From Novosphingobium sediminis (lineage in GTDB: Bacteria > Pseudomonadota > Alphaproteobacteria > Sphingomonadales > Sphingomonadaceae): DNA of 64,000 nt. This document shows, piece after piece, positions 17,681 through 26,320 of the stretch. The notes under the pieces are model-generated. The model was not told where the DNA came from, searched no databases, and saw nothing but the letters and a program-made list of their open reading frames with translations. Both the position numbers and the translations under genes were made by a program. How positions within the stretch are numbered: position 1 is the first letter of the stretch; each line of letters opens with the position of its first letter. The stretch spans positions 62,001 through 126,000 of the forward strand of contig NZ_BJYR01000021.1 in assembly GCF_007991615.1 (NCBI RefSeq). Reading direction: 5' to 3'.

Positions 17681-17714
17681 AGCGGTAACACTTGAGCTGT
17701 ATATGGACGAATAG

Positions 17715-18278
17715 ATGAACGCGCCTTTCGCTTCGTCCGTATCGGCAACAGCAGACCCGCTGTGGCTCTCCCTTTCAACTTACGAAGTCGGCCCTGCAGA
17801 CGCAGCGCTGCCGTTCACCCAGCGCCTTGCCCGCGAAAACGGCTGGAGCCCCGCACACGCCGCGCGCGTGTTCGAGGAGTACCGCCGCTTCCTCTACCTC
17901 GCGATGACCGCCGCGCATCCCGTCACCCCGTCCGATGCCGTCGATCAGGCCTGGCACCTCCACCTCACCTACACGCGCGACTACTGGGAGCGCCTCTGCC
18001 CCGAGGTGCTCGGCCGCGCCCTCCATCACGGCCCCACTAGGGGCGGCCGCGAGGAAGGCGAGCGTTTCTTTGACCAATATGCCCGGACCCTGCGCAGCTA
18101 CGAGGCCGCATTCGGCCCCGCGCCCGAGGATATCTGGCCCGATGCGCGCCGCCGCCTAATGATCGATCCCAAGGCGCGGCGCGTGCACCCCCATGAAGCG
18201 CTGATCCTGCCCTACCGCTGGCTTCTCGGCGGCGGGCTGGCGGCGCTCCTGACTTATGCTCTCTGGAGTGTTCTATGA
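17715..18278 (+). CDS. Glycine-rich-domain-like (GRDP/DUF1399-type) protein with C-terminal anchor
   Basis: A 187-residue protein of unknown function. Residues 50-90 contain EEYRRFLYLAMTAAHPVTPS followed by VDQAWHLHLTYTRDYWERLC. The VDxxWHxH signature and the preceding YRRFLYL resemble the glycine-rich-domain-containing protein-like family known from plants and bacteria. The C-terminus (YRWLLGGGLAALLTYALWSVL) is a single membrane anchor. The stop overlaps the next start by ATGA, so the two products are very likely made together. The WHxH histidines suggest a metal site, which is inference. Confidence 0.72.
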   Translation: MNAPFASSVSATADPLWLSLSTYEVGPADAALPFTQRLARENGWSPAHAARVFEEYRRFLYLAMTAAHPVTPSDAVDQAWHLHLTYTRDYWERLCPEVLGRALHHGPTRGGREEGERFFDQYARTLRSYEAAFGPAPEDIWPDARRRLMIDPKARRVHPHEALILPYRWLLGGGLAALLTYALWSVL

Positions 18279-19105
18279 CCGGTCTTGGTCCTTTTGACCT
18301 CAATGGCCCTGAATTTCTGCTGCTTTATGGCGAACTTGCGCTGATCGCGCTGGTCGCGGGGTTCCTGATCCCCCGCTATCTGCGCCCTGAAGGTCGAACT
18401 GGCTACCGCCCTAACGAGGACGAGTTGGCGCTGCTCGCCGGTGGCCGCGAACGCTTTGCAGAAACGGTCGCGGTTCGACTGTTGTCTGCCGGTGCGGCCA
18501 GCATGCAGAGCGACGGCATGCTGCAAATCCGCGATCAGACTGGTGGCGGCACTGTGGCGGAACGCCGCGTTATCGCGCTAGGCTCGCCAGTGCGTTGGCG
18601 CGATCTGCTCCTTGCCGTCACTGGGCCCGCAGAGAATGCTGAACACAAGCTCAGCCAGCGCGGGTTGCTGATGGACCCTGCCACCCTGCTCCAGATGCGC
18701 CTGCTCCAGACCGCGCCTTCGGCGCTCCTGTTCCTATTCGGTGCGGCCAAGTGGGGTATTGGCACGCTACGCGACAAGCCAGTCGGTATGCTCACTGCGC
18801 TGCTTGCTGTCACGGCGGTCGTAGCCGCTTTGCGTTTTGCAGCGGTTGATCGCCGGACCCGCGCCGGCAAGGCGGCCCTGGCTGACGCTCGCTTCGCAGC
18901 CGCCCGCCTTCGCCGTGCCACGCCCAACGACGAGACCCCGTTGGCCGTTGCATTGTTTGGTACCAGTGTGCTCATCGGCTTGTACCTCTCCGATTTCCAC
19001 CGCATGCGCAGTGCCGGAAGCGGCGGCGACACCACTAGCAGCAGCGGCTGCAGCGGCGGGGGAGGGGGCTGCGGCGGCGGCGGCTGCGGCGGCTGCGGGA
19101 GCTGA
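18275..19105 (+). CDS. TIGR04222-type membrane protein with Gly/Cys tail
   Basis: A 276-residue protein. The first helix (about 13-35) is followed by a cytosolic or periplasmic domain, two helices at about 148-190, another at about 228-245, and a tail made almost only of Gly, Cys and Ser ending GGGCGGGGCGGCGS. This architecture fits the TIGR04222 domain family, whose members end in low-complexity Gly/Cys sequence. The tail resembles the Gly/Cys core of heterocyclised peptides such as microcin B17, but no cyclodehydratase gene is nearby. Translationally coupled to the HxH protein upstream. Function unknown. Confidence 0.72.
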   Translation: MTGLGPFDLNGPEFLLLYGELALIALVAGFLIPRYLRPEGRTGYRPNEDELALLAGGRERFAETVAVRLLSAGAASMQSDGMLQIRDQTGGGTVAERRVIALGSPVRWRDLLLAVTGPAENAEHKLSQRGLLMDPATLLQMRLLQTAPSALLFLFGAAKWGIGTLRDKPVGMLTALLAVTAVVAALRFAAVDRRTRAGKAALADARFAAARLRRATPNDETPLAVALFGTSVLIGLYLSDFHRMRSAGSGGDTTSSSGCSGGGGGCGGGGCGGCGS

Positions 19106-19187
19106 GCCCGGTCCCGTCCCGACACCAGCGCTCGCAATGGCGAGGAAAAGATGCAAACCTGCCAGCCTCACAAGGGAAGGGCAGCAC

Positions 19188-20690
19188 ATGCGGTTCAAGG
19201 CAAGACTTCTGGCAATGCTCTTCGCTGCAATGCCGCTTCCCGCGCTGGCCCAGTCCGCCGACCCCGCCGCGCTCGACGCCGAAATCGATACGATCCTCAA
19301 AAGCTGGATGTCCGAAAACCACATCCCCGGCATGGTCTTCGGCGTGGTGAAGGATGGCCGCCTCGCCTACGTGAAGAGCGAGGGCGTGCAGGACCTCGCG
19401 GCAAAGCGCCCCGTCACGCCGGATACCCTGTTCCGCATCGCCTCGATGACGAAGGCATTCACCGCCATGTCGATCCTCAAGCTGCGCGACGAGGGCCGCC
19501 TTGCGCTTGATGATCCGGCGGACCGCTATGTTCCCGAAATGCGCGGCTGGACCTATCCCACCAGCGATTCCCCGCGCATCACGATCCGCGATCTGCTCAC
19601 TCACAGCGCCGGTTTCGTGACGGACGATCCGTGGGGCGATCGGCAGACGGTCCTCTCGCAAACTGCCTTCACCGCCATGCTGCGCGCAGGCATACCGTTC
19701 ACCCGCGCCCCCGAAATGCGCCATGAATACGCCAATCTCGGCTACGCGATCCTCGGCCGCGTGATCGCCAACATCACCAAGGCACCCTACCGCCGCTTCG
19801 TCGAAACGCGCCTGCTCACCCCGCTGGGCATGACTGCCAGCGGCTTTGACGTCTTCGCGCATCCCAAGGAAAAGCGCGCCGTGGGATACCGCTGGGAAAA
19901 TGAGGCCTGGGCCGAAGAGCCGACGATGAAGGACGGCGCGTTCAATGCCATGGGCGGCCTTGAAGTCAGCGCGACAGACTACGCCAAGTGGCTCGGCTTC
20001 ATCGTGTCCGCCTGGCCCCCGCGCGACGGGGAGGACGTCGGCATCGCCAAGCGCGCCACAGTCCGCCAGATCATGCGCGGGGCCAACAACGCCAATGTGT
20101 TCCACCGCTATGCGACGGACGGCGACAAGCAGTGCCCCGGCGCCATCGCCTATGGCATGGGCTGGCGCGTCATCACCGATTGCGATTATGGCACCGTCCT
20201 CGCCCACGGCGGCGGATACCCGGGCTATGGCAGCCACGTCCTGGTCCTCCCCGAGTACGGCGCCGCGCTCTTCGCGCTGACCAACAAGACCTATGCCGGC
20301 CCCAGCCAGCCGGTTTGGGATATCGCCGCGCTGCTGACGGCCAAGGGTGTGCTGGTGAAGCGCACCGAACCCGTCTCGCCGGACCTCGCCGGGTTCTACA
20401 CCGCCGCGCAGACCGTTTGGACCTCCGGCACCATCGACGCCCTCCAAGGCCGCGTCGCCATGAATTTCCCGATGGACCGCACCGCTGTGAACTGGGCCAA
20501 GGTCCTCGCCGAAACCAAAGCCCAATCCGGCACCTGCGCCACCGCCGCGCCGATCACCGCTGAGGGCGCGATGAGCGGCACCTTCACGTGGACATGCGAG
20601 AAGGGCACCATCAAGGGCACAGTCCTCCTCGCGCCGACCAAGCCGATCACGCTGCAATCGCTGGGCTTCGCCTTCGAGGGGAAGGATTGA
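19188..20690 (+). CDS. Secreted serine hydrolase, beta-lactamase/penicillin-binding-protein fold
   Basis: A 500-residue exported hydrolase of the class C beta-lactamase-like family (esterase or D-peptidase type). Signal peptide MRFKARLLAMLFAAMPLPALAQ. The nucleophile motif SMTK gives Ser86/Lys89, Tyr181 is in HEYANLGY (YxN), and AHGGGYPGYGSH supplies the HxG motif. The C-terminal 150 residues form an extra beta domain. The ATG at 19188 follows GGGAAGGG; upstream in-frame starts lie inside the preceding gene. It is 82 bases after the Gly/Cys-tail gene and may be an independent unit. Substrate unknown. Confidence 0.88.
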   Translation: MRFKARLLAMLFAAMPLPALAQSADPAALDAEIDTILKSWMSENHIPGMVFGVVKDGRLAYVKSEGVQDLAAKRPVTPDTLFRIASMTKAFTAMSILKLRDEGRLALDDPADRYVPEMRGWTYPTSDSPRITIRDLLTHSAGFVTDDPWGDRQTVLSQTAFTAMLRAGIPFTRAPEMRHEYANLGYAILGRVIANITKAPYRRFVETRLLTPLGMTASGFDVFAHPKEKRAVGYRWENEAWAEEPTMKDGAFNAMGGLEVSATDYAKWLGFIVSAWPPRDGEDVGIAKRATVRQIMRGANNANVFHRYATDGDKQCPGAIAYGMGWRVITDCDYGTVLAHGGGYPGYGSHVLVLPEYGAALFALTNKTYAGPSQPVWDIAALLTAKGVLVKRTEPVSPDLAGFYTAAQTVWTSGTIDALQGRVAMNFPMDRTAVNWAKVLAETKAQSGTCATAAPITAEGAMSGTFTWTCEKGTIKGTVLLAPTKPITLQSLGFAFEGKD

Positions 20691-20723
20691 TCCAACCGGG
20701 GATGCAGTCCATTGGCGAAAGCC

Positions 20724-21464
20724 ATGACCTTCCAAGCCACCGTCCTCACGCTCTACCCGGAGATGTTCCCCGGCCCACTCGGCGTTTCGCTGGCGGGCCG
20801 CGCCATGGCGGAAGGCAAATGGGCGCTGGATACCGTCCAAATCCGCGATTTCGCTGCGGACAAGCACCGCACCGTCGATGATACGCCCGCTGGCGGCGGC
20901 GCGGGCATGGTGCTGCGCGTTGATGTGCTCGCCAAGGCCATCGACCACGCGCGCGAAGGCGCCGCAGACCGCCCCGTCATCGCGCTCACCCCGCGCGGAA
21001 AGCCCCTCACTCAGGCCCGCGTGCGCGAGCTTGCGGATGGCCCCGGCGTCATCCTCCTGTGCGGGCGATTCGAGGGTTTCGACGAGCGGATCTTCGAGGG
21101 AAGGGCGGTCGAGGAAGTCTCAGTCGGCGATATCGTGCTCTCGGGCGGAGAGCCTGCTGCGCTCATGCTCCTCGATGCTTGCATTCGGCTGCTTCCCGGC
21201 GTAATGGGCGCGGCTTCCAGCGGTACCGAAGAGTCGTTCGAGAACGGCCTCCTCGAGTATCCGCACTATACCCGCCCCCAGGAATGGGAAGGGCGCACGA
21301 TCCCTGAAGTGCTGCGATCGGGGGATCATGCGAAAATCGCTCAGTGGCGGAAACGCCGTTCTGAGGATGACACTCGGTCACGCAGGCCGGACCTTTGGGA
21401 GCGCCACACCGGCGTTCGGGTCCAGTCTGCCTCTGGCGCGCAGCATGAAGTGCAGGACGATTGA
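20724..21464 (+). CDS. trmD: tRNA (guanine-N1)-methyltransferase TrmD
   Basis: SPOUT methyltransferase making m1G37. The 246-residue product carries FEGFDER, SVGDIVLSGGEPAALML and the AGM loop VDDTPAGGGAGMVL, all characteristic of TrmD, with the C-terminal helical domain including HYTRPQEWEGRTIPEVLRSG. ATG 20724 was preferred to a TTG at 20712. It is followed three bases later by rplS, the conserved pair, but is separated from rimM by an accessory block. Confidence 0.96.
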   Translation: MTFQATVLTLYPEMFPGPLGVSLAGRAMAEGKWALDTVQIRDFAADKHRTVDDTPAGGGAGMVLRVDVLAKAIDHAREGAADRPVIALTPRGKPLTQARVRELADGPGVILLCGRFEGFDERIFEGRAVEEVSVGDIVLSGGEPAALMLLDACIRLLPGVMGAASSGTEESFENGLLEYPHYTRPQEWEGRTIPEVLRSGDHAKIAQWRKRRSEDDTRSRRPDLWERHTGVRVQSASGAQHEVQDD

Positions 21465-21467
21465 GTC

Positions 21468-21848
21468 ATGAACATCATTCAGCAGCTCGAAGCTGAAGCC
21501 ATCGCCGATTTCAAGGCGAAGAAGACCATCCCCGATTTCCGCGCCGGCGATACGCTGCGCGTCGGCGTGCGCGTCGTTGAAGGCGAGCGCACCCGCGTTC
21601 AGGCCTACGAAGGCGTGTGCATCGCACGCTCGAACCGTGGCCTCGGCTCGAACTTCACCGTTCGCAAGATCTCGTTCGGCGAAGGCGTGGAGCGCGTGTT
21701 CCCGCTCTACTCGCCCAACATCGACAGCATCACCGTGGTCCGCCGCGGCGTGGTGCGTCGTGCCAAGCTCTATTACCTGCGTGGCCGCACCGGCAAGTCG
21801 GCGCGTATTGCCGAGCGCAAGAACATTAAAACCAGCACGGAAAGCTGA
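21468..21848 (+). CDS. rplS: 50S ribosomal protein bL19
   Basis: A 126-residue ribosomal protein at the 30S-50S interface. Core motifs IPDFRAGDTLRVGVRVVEG, RVQAYEGVCIARSNRGLGSN and FTVRKISFGEGVERVFPLYS are intact, ending with KLYYLRGRTGKSARI. It starts three bases after trmD and is followed by a strong terminator at 21899. Confidence 0.98.
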   Translation: MNIIQQLEAEAIADFKAKKTIPDFRAGDTLRVGVRVVEGERTRVQAYEGVCIARSNRGLGSNFTVRKISFGEGVERVFPLYSPNIDSITVVRRGVVRRAKLYYLRGRTGKSARIAERKNIKTSTES

Positions 21849-21898
21849 CCGGGGCGGGCTACATAGCCCACCGCCTGGGGCACCGCAGCGTGCTTCAA

Positions 21899-21934
21899 GA
21901 GGCGCCCCGGCAGAACCGCCGGGGCGCCTCTTTT
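21899..21934 (+). terminator. Rho-independent terminator of trmD-rplS
   Basis: Thirteen-base perfect arms GAGGCGCCCCGGC / GCCGGGGCGCCTC enclose a six-base loop (AGAACC) and are followed by TTTT. One of the strongest terminators in the window. Confidence 0.92.
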
Positions 21935-21985
21935 CGTTTTGCCATACCTTCCCGCCCAGATTTCCCAGCAAGGACCATCGCTCTC

Positions 21986-24244
21986 ATGCGACTGCTGACC
22001 TCACTGCTGGCCGCAAGCGCGCTTGCAGCCGCCGCGCCCGTTCTTGCCGCCGAGACGAAGGATAGTGCCGTGACCGCACCCCAAGCTGCCCCTGCGCTGA
22101 CCCTCGAACGCGTCTTCGCGAGCCCCGGCCTGGCGGGGCCGGTGCCGCGCGCGGTCAAGCTTTCGCCCGATGGCCGCTATGTCACCGTGCTCCGCAACCG
22201 CCCGGACGACCGCGAGCGGTATGATCTCTGGGGCTTCGACAGGAAGGCCGGCCAATGGCGGATGCTGGTCGATTCGAAGAAGCTCTCCTCGGGCCGCGAA
22301 CTCTCCGAAGCGGAAAAGATGCAGCGCGAGCGCCAGCGCATCGGCGATCTGAAGGGCATCGTCAGCTACGAATGGACCGCAGACAGCAGCGCCGTCCTCG
22401 TCCCCATCGACGGCGAACTGATCCTTGCTGGCCTCGATGGTTCAGTTCGCAAGATCGCCGGCACCAAGGGCGGCGAGCTTGATCCCTCGCTCAGCCCGAA
22501 GGGCGCGCATGTCGCGTTCCTGCGAGACCAGCGCCTCTTCGTCGGCCCGGTCGATGGCAGCAGCGAGCCCAAGGCCGTCACGCCTGACGAAACCGCCGCC
22601 ACCGTCCACTGGGGCGAGGCCGAGTTCGTCGCGCAGGAGGAAATGAACCGCTTCAAGGGCTACTGGTGGTCGCCCGATGGCGCGCGTCTTGCCGTCGAGC
22701 GCTTCGACGAGGCCAAGGTCGGCACGGTCACCCGCGCCGCCATTGGCGCCGATGGCACCAAGACTTTCGAGCAGCGCTATCCCGCCGCCGGCACGCCCAA
22801 CGCCGAAGTTTCGCTCTGGGTGATTGGCGCAGATGGCCAGAGCCGGGTGCAGGTCGATCTCGGCAGTGACAAGGACATCTACCTCGCCCGCGTCGATTGG
22901 GCGCCCGATGGCAAGGCGCTTTACGTCCAGCGCGAGGACCGCGCGCAGAGCCGGCTCGACATGCTCAAGGTCGATCCCGCCACCGGCAAGGCCGAAGTCC
23001 TCTTCACCGAGACAGCCGCCAAGGACAGCTGGATCAACCTCTCGGACGGCTACCGTTTCCTCGCGGATGGCAGCCTGATCTGGACGTCCGAGCGCGATGG
23101 TTTCGCGCACCTCTACCACTACAAGGCGGGCGCATTCACCCAGCTCACCAAGGGTGAATGGGTCGTCACCGATCTCCTCGGCGTCGATCAGAAGAGCGGC
23201 CGCATCACCTTCATCGGCACCAAGGATGATGTCCTCGCGCCGCAGGTCTATGCCTTCGATCTCAACCACCCGGAAAAGATCGACCGGCTGACCGATCTCG
23301 CCTTCCACAACAGCGCCGCGATGGACCGCAAGGGCCAGACCCTCGTCGTCACGCGCAGCGCAGACAATCAGCCGCCCCAGTCCTATCTCGCGGACGCCAC
23401 CGGCAAGCGCCTCGCGTGGATCGAGGAAAACCGCGTCGAGGGCATGCACCCCTATGCGCCCTATCTCGCCAGCCACCGCGCAGCGCAGTTCGGCACGATC
23501 CCGGCGGAAGACGGCACCCCGCTCCACTGGATGATGATCACCCCGCCGCTCGAGCCCGGCAAGCGCTACCCGGTGTTCTCCTACCACTACGGCGGCCCGC
23601 ACGCGCAGGTCGTCGCCAAGGGCTGGCAGGGCGCGCTGGCGCAGGCCATCGCCAGCAAGGGCTATATCTACTTCGCGATCGACGGGCGCGGCTCGGACAA
23701 TCGCGGCGTGAAGTTCGAAAGCGCGATCAATCGCGCGATGGGCTCGGTCGAAGTGGCCGATCAACTGGCCGGTTCGCACTACCTCAAGTCGCTGCCCTTC
23801 GTTGATGCGAAGCGCGTCAGCACGTTCGGCTGGTCCTACGGCGGCTACATGACGCTCAAGATGCTCGAACAGCATCCGGGCGAGTGGGCGGCGGGGGTCG
23901 CGGTTGCCCCCGTCACGCGCTGGGAGCTCTACGACACGCACTACACCGAGCGCTATCTCGGCGATCCGAACAAGGAGCCGAAGGTCTATGAAACCTCGGG
24001 CGCCCTCAAGGATGCCGCGAAGATCAGCGATCCGCTCATGCTCATCCACGGCATGGCCGACGACAACGTGGTGTTCGAAAACTCGACCGCGCTCATCGCC
24101 AAGCTGCAGGGCGAGGCCGTGCCCTTCGAAATGATGCTCTACCCCGGCTTCACCCACCGCATCGGCGGGCCGAAGGTCAGCAAGCATCTCTACGAAACCG
24201 TATTCCGCTTCCTCGACCGTCACGGCGTGGGTAGCGGGCAATAG
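21986..24244 (+). CDS. Secreted prolyl oligopeptidase-family (S9, DPP IV-like) peptidase
   Basis: A 752-residue exported serine peptidase. Signal peptide MRLLTSLLAASALAAAAPVLA. Residues 40-480 form the DPP IV N-terminal beta-propeller (repeats such as SPKGAHVAFLRDQRLFV and WAPDGKALYVQRED), and the C-terminal alpha/beta-hydrolase holds GWSYGGYM (nucleophile Ser617), the Asp in MLIHGMADDNVVF and the His in YPGFTHRIGG. The paired Glu motif FVAQEEMNR binds the substrate N-terminus in DPP IV. ATG 21986 is the signal-peptide start, beyond the rplS terminator. Confidence 0.93.
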   Translation: MRLLTSLLAASALAAAAPVLAAETKDSAVTAPQAAPALTLERVFASPGLAGPVPRAVKLSPDGRYVTVLRNRPDDRERYDLWGFDRKAGQWRMLVDSKKLSSGRELSEAEKMQRERQRIGDLKGIVSYEWTADSSAVLVPIDGELILAGLDGSVRKIAGTKGGELDPSLSPKGAHVAFLRDQRLFVGPVDGSSEPKAVTPDETAATVHWGEAEFVAQEEMNRFKGYWWSPDGARLAVERFDEAKVGTVTRAAIGADGTKTFEQRYPAAGTPNAEVSLWVIGADGQSRVQVDLGSDKDIYLARVDWAPDGKALYVQREDRAQSRLDMLKVDPATGKAEVLFTETAAKDSWINLSDGYRFLADGSLIWTSERDGFAHLYHYKAGAFTQLTKGEWVVTDLLGVDQKSGRITFIGTKDDVLAPQVYAFDLNHPEKIDRLTDLAFHNSAAMDRKGQTLVVTRSADNQPPQSYLADATGKRLAWIEENRVEGMHPYAPYLASHRAAQFGTIPAEDGTPLHWMMITPPLEPGKRYPVFSYHYGGPHAQVVAKGWQGALAQAIASKGYIYFAIDGRGSDNRGVKFESAINRAMGSVEVADQLAGSHYLKSLPFVDAKRVSTFGWSYGGYMTLKMLEQHPGEWAAGVAVAPVTRWELYDTHYTERYLGDPNKEPKVYETSGALKDAAKISDPLMLIHGMADDNVVFENSTALIAKLQGEAVPFEMMLYPGFTHRIGGPKVSKHLYETVFRFLDRHGVGSGQ

Positions 24245-24282
24245 TCATCTGGGGCCGCAAAGGCCGCCGCAAGGAGAGTACA

Positions 24283-25308
24283 ATGGGTTACCGGGTAGTG
24301 GTCGCAGGCGCGACCGGCAATGTCGGGCGCGAGATGCTCAACATCCTCGCCGAGCGCGAGTTCCCCGTGGACGAGATCGCGGCGCTGGCGTCCTCGCGTT
24401 CGCAGGGCACCGAGATCGAGTTCGGTGAGACGGGCAAGATGATCAAGGTCCAGAACATCGAGAACTTCGATTTCACCGGCTGGGACATCGCGCTGTTCGC
24501 CATCGGCAGCACCGCCACGAAGGTCCACGCGCCCCGCGCAGCGGCAGCCGGCTGCACCGTGATCGACAACTCGTCGCTCTACCGCATGGACCCCGATGTG
24601 CCGCTGATCGTGCCCGAAGTGAACCCGGATGCGGTCGACGGCTACAAGGCCAAGAACATCATCGCCAACCCCAACTGCTCCACCGCGCAGATGGTCGTCG
24701 CGCTCAAGCCCCTCCACGACAAGGCGAAGATCAAGCGCGTCGTCGTCGCGACCTACCAGTCGGTTTCGGGCGCGGGCAAGGAAGGCATGGACGAGCTGTT
24801 CGAGCAGAGCCGCGCGATCTTCGTCGGCGATCCGATCGAGCCGAAGAAGTTCACCAAGCAGATCGCCTTCAACGTGATCCCGCACATCGACAGCTTCCTT
24901 GATGATGGTTCGACCAAGGAAGAATGGAAGATGGTCGCCGAGACCAAGAAGATCCTCGATCCTAAGATCAAGCTGACGGCCACTTGCGTGCGCGTCCCCG
25001 TGTTTGTCGGCCACTCCGAAGCGATCAACATCGAATTCGAAGAGGAAATCTCGGCCAAGGAAGCGCAGGACATCCTGCGCGAGGCGCCCGGCGTCATGCT
25101 GATCGACAAGCGCGAGGACGCTGGCTACGTCACGCCCATCGAATGCGTCGGCGATTTCGCGACCTTCGTTTCCCGCGTGCGTGAAGACCCGACCGTCGAC
25201 AGCGGCCTGTCGCTGTGGTGCGTCTCGGACAACCTGCGCAAGGGCGCCGCGCTCAACGCAGTGCAGATCGCCGAACTCCTCGGCCGCCGCCACCTCAAGA
25301 AGGGCTGA
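24283..25308 (+). CDS. asd: Aspartate-semialdehyde dehydrogenase
   Basis: Reduces aspartyl phosphate to aspartate semialdehyde for Lys, Thr, Met and DAP synthesis. The 341-residue product has the NADP loop VAGATGNVGREML and the catalytic cysteine Cys132 in IANPNCSTAQM. AAGGAGAG precedes the ATG. Functionally linked to dapF elsewhere in the window. Followed by two REP-like palindromes. Confidence 0.97.
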   Translation: MGYRVVVAGATGNVGREMLNILAEREFPVDEIAALASSRSQGTEIEFGETGKMIKVQNIENFDFTGWDIALFAIGSTATKVHAPRAAAAGCTVIDNSSLYRMDPDVPLIVPEVNPDAVDGYKAKNIIANPNCSTAQMVVALKPLHDKAKIKRVVVATYQSVSGAGKEGMDELFEQSRAIFVGDPIEPKKFTKQIAFNVIPHIDSFLDDGSTKEEWKMVAETKKILDPKIKLTATCVRVPVFVGHSEAINIEFEEEISAKEAQDILREAPGVMLIDKREDAGYVTPIECVGDFATFVSRVREDPTVDSGLSLWCVSDNLRKGAALNAVQIAELLGRRHLKKG

Positions 25309-25318
25309 GCCTTTCTGT

Positions 25319-25376
25319 AAAGCCCCTCCCCGCACGGGGAGGCTGGCACAAAAGCCCCTCCCCGTGCGGGGAGGGG
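25319..25376. repeat. Two tandem REP-like GC palindromes after asd
   Basis: CCTCCCCG-CA-CGGGGAGG (25325-25342) and CCCCTCCCCG-TG-CGGGGAGGGG (25355-25376) are both preceded by AAAGC or AAGC and spaced 30 bases apart. No T-run follows. They look like copies of a dispersed intergenic palindrome; a related one lies at 28978-29012. They may end or stabilise the asd transcript. Confidence 0.6.
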
Positions 25377-25537
25377 TTGGGGAGGGGTAACCCACCCCTC
25401 GGCAAGGGTCCCCCCACTTCGGCGCAAAGCATTTCCAACCTCTGCGATAGAGATTCTTGGATTGCCGCCGCGCCGCTGCGGTTCTAATCCTCCCGGCACG
25501 AAAGGGACCCGACCACGGGACCTGCCGGGGGATTGCC

Positions 25538-26320
25538 ATGTTGGCCCATTTCGATCTGCTGCACGGCGTCGCCGGCCTGCTCGTGGGCTTTCTCGTCGGT
25601 CTGACCGGCGTCGGCGGCGGATCTCTGATGACGCCGATCCTCGTGCTGATGTTCGGAGTCGCGCCCGGCACCGCTGTCGGCACCGACCTGCTCTTCGCCT
25701 CCGTCACCAAGATCGCCGGGTCCGCCATCCACGGCAAGCGCGAGACGGTGGACTGGCACATCATGCGCCGCCTCGCGATGGGCAGCGTCCCTGCGGCTGC
25801 GATCACGCTGTTCCTGATCTCGGACTTCGGCAAGCTGAGCAAGGCATCAAGCCACATCGTCCTGCTGTGCCTTGGCGCCATGCTGATCGTCACCTCGGTC
25901 GCCACGCTGTTCCAGAAGCAGCTCGCCGTCATGGCCAAGCAGCATGAGCGGCTTGACGACCGGCAGGCCCTGATCCCCACGGTGATGCTCGGCGCGCTGC
26001 TGGGGGTTGCGGTCACGATCACCTCGGTCGGGGCGGGGGCCATCGGCGTCACCGTCCTGCTCATGCTCTACCCTGCGCTGCGTGTGGCGAAGATCGTCGG
26101 CACCGATATTGCGCATGCCGTGCCGCTCACGCTCGTCGCCGGTTTCGGTCACTGGGTGATCGGCGATGTCGACATGGGCCTGCTTGCCAGCCTGCTTGTC
26201 GGCTCGCTCCCCGGTGCGGTAATAGGGAGCATGCTGTCCTCCCGCTCCCCCGATCACGTGCTGCGCCCCGCGCTGGCCGCCGTCCTGATGATCTCCGGCA
26301 TCCGGCTCCTCACGCAATGA
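25538..26320 (+). CDS. TauE/SafE-family sulfite exporter-like permease
   Basis: A 260-residue membrane protein with about eight helices in two repeats. The family glycine-rich signatures are GLTGVGGGSLMTPILVLMFGV and its second-half counterpart TSVGAGAIGVTVLLMLYP. TauE/SafE proteins export organosulfonates, sulfite or related anions; the substrate cannot be read from the sequence. ATG 25538 begins the first hydrophobic segment. The stop overlaps the next start by ATGA. Confidence 0.9.
   Translation: MLAHFDLLHGVAGLLVGFLVGLTGVGGGSLMTPILVLMFGVAPGTAVGTDLLFASVTKIAGSAIHGKRETVDWHIMRRLAMGSVPAAAITLFLISDFGKLSKASSHIVLLCLGAMLIVTSVATLFQKQLAVMAKQHERLDDRQALIPTVMLGALLGVAVTITSVGAGAIGVTVLLMLYPALRVAKIVGTDIAHAVPLTLVAGFGHWVIGDVDMGLLASLLVGSLPGAVIGSMLSSRSPDHVLRPALAAVLMISGIRLLTQ

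Noticed and set aside
19020..19105. The Gly/Cys repeat coding tract as a sequencing or frameshift artefact
   Set aside because: The frame stays open with a normal stop, upstream membrane helices fit a known family with such tails, and the preceding gene is coupled to it, so it was kept as real.
19035..20948. A 637-codon minus-strand frame opposite the serine hydrolase
   Set aside because: Its extent covers parts of three real genes and its translation has no plausible domain.
22442..24241. A 599-codon minus-strand frame opposite the S9 peptidase
   Set aside because: Antisense to a gene with a complete catalytic triad; composition typical of a shadow.
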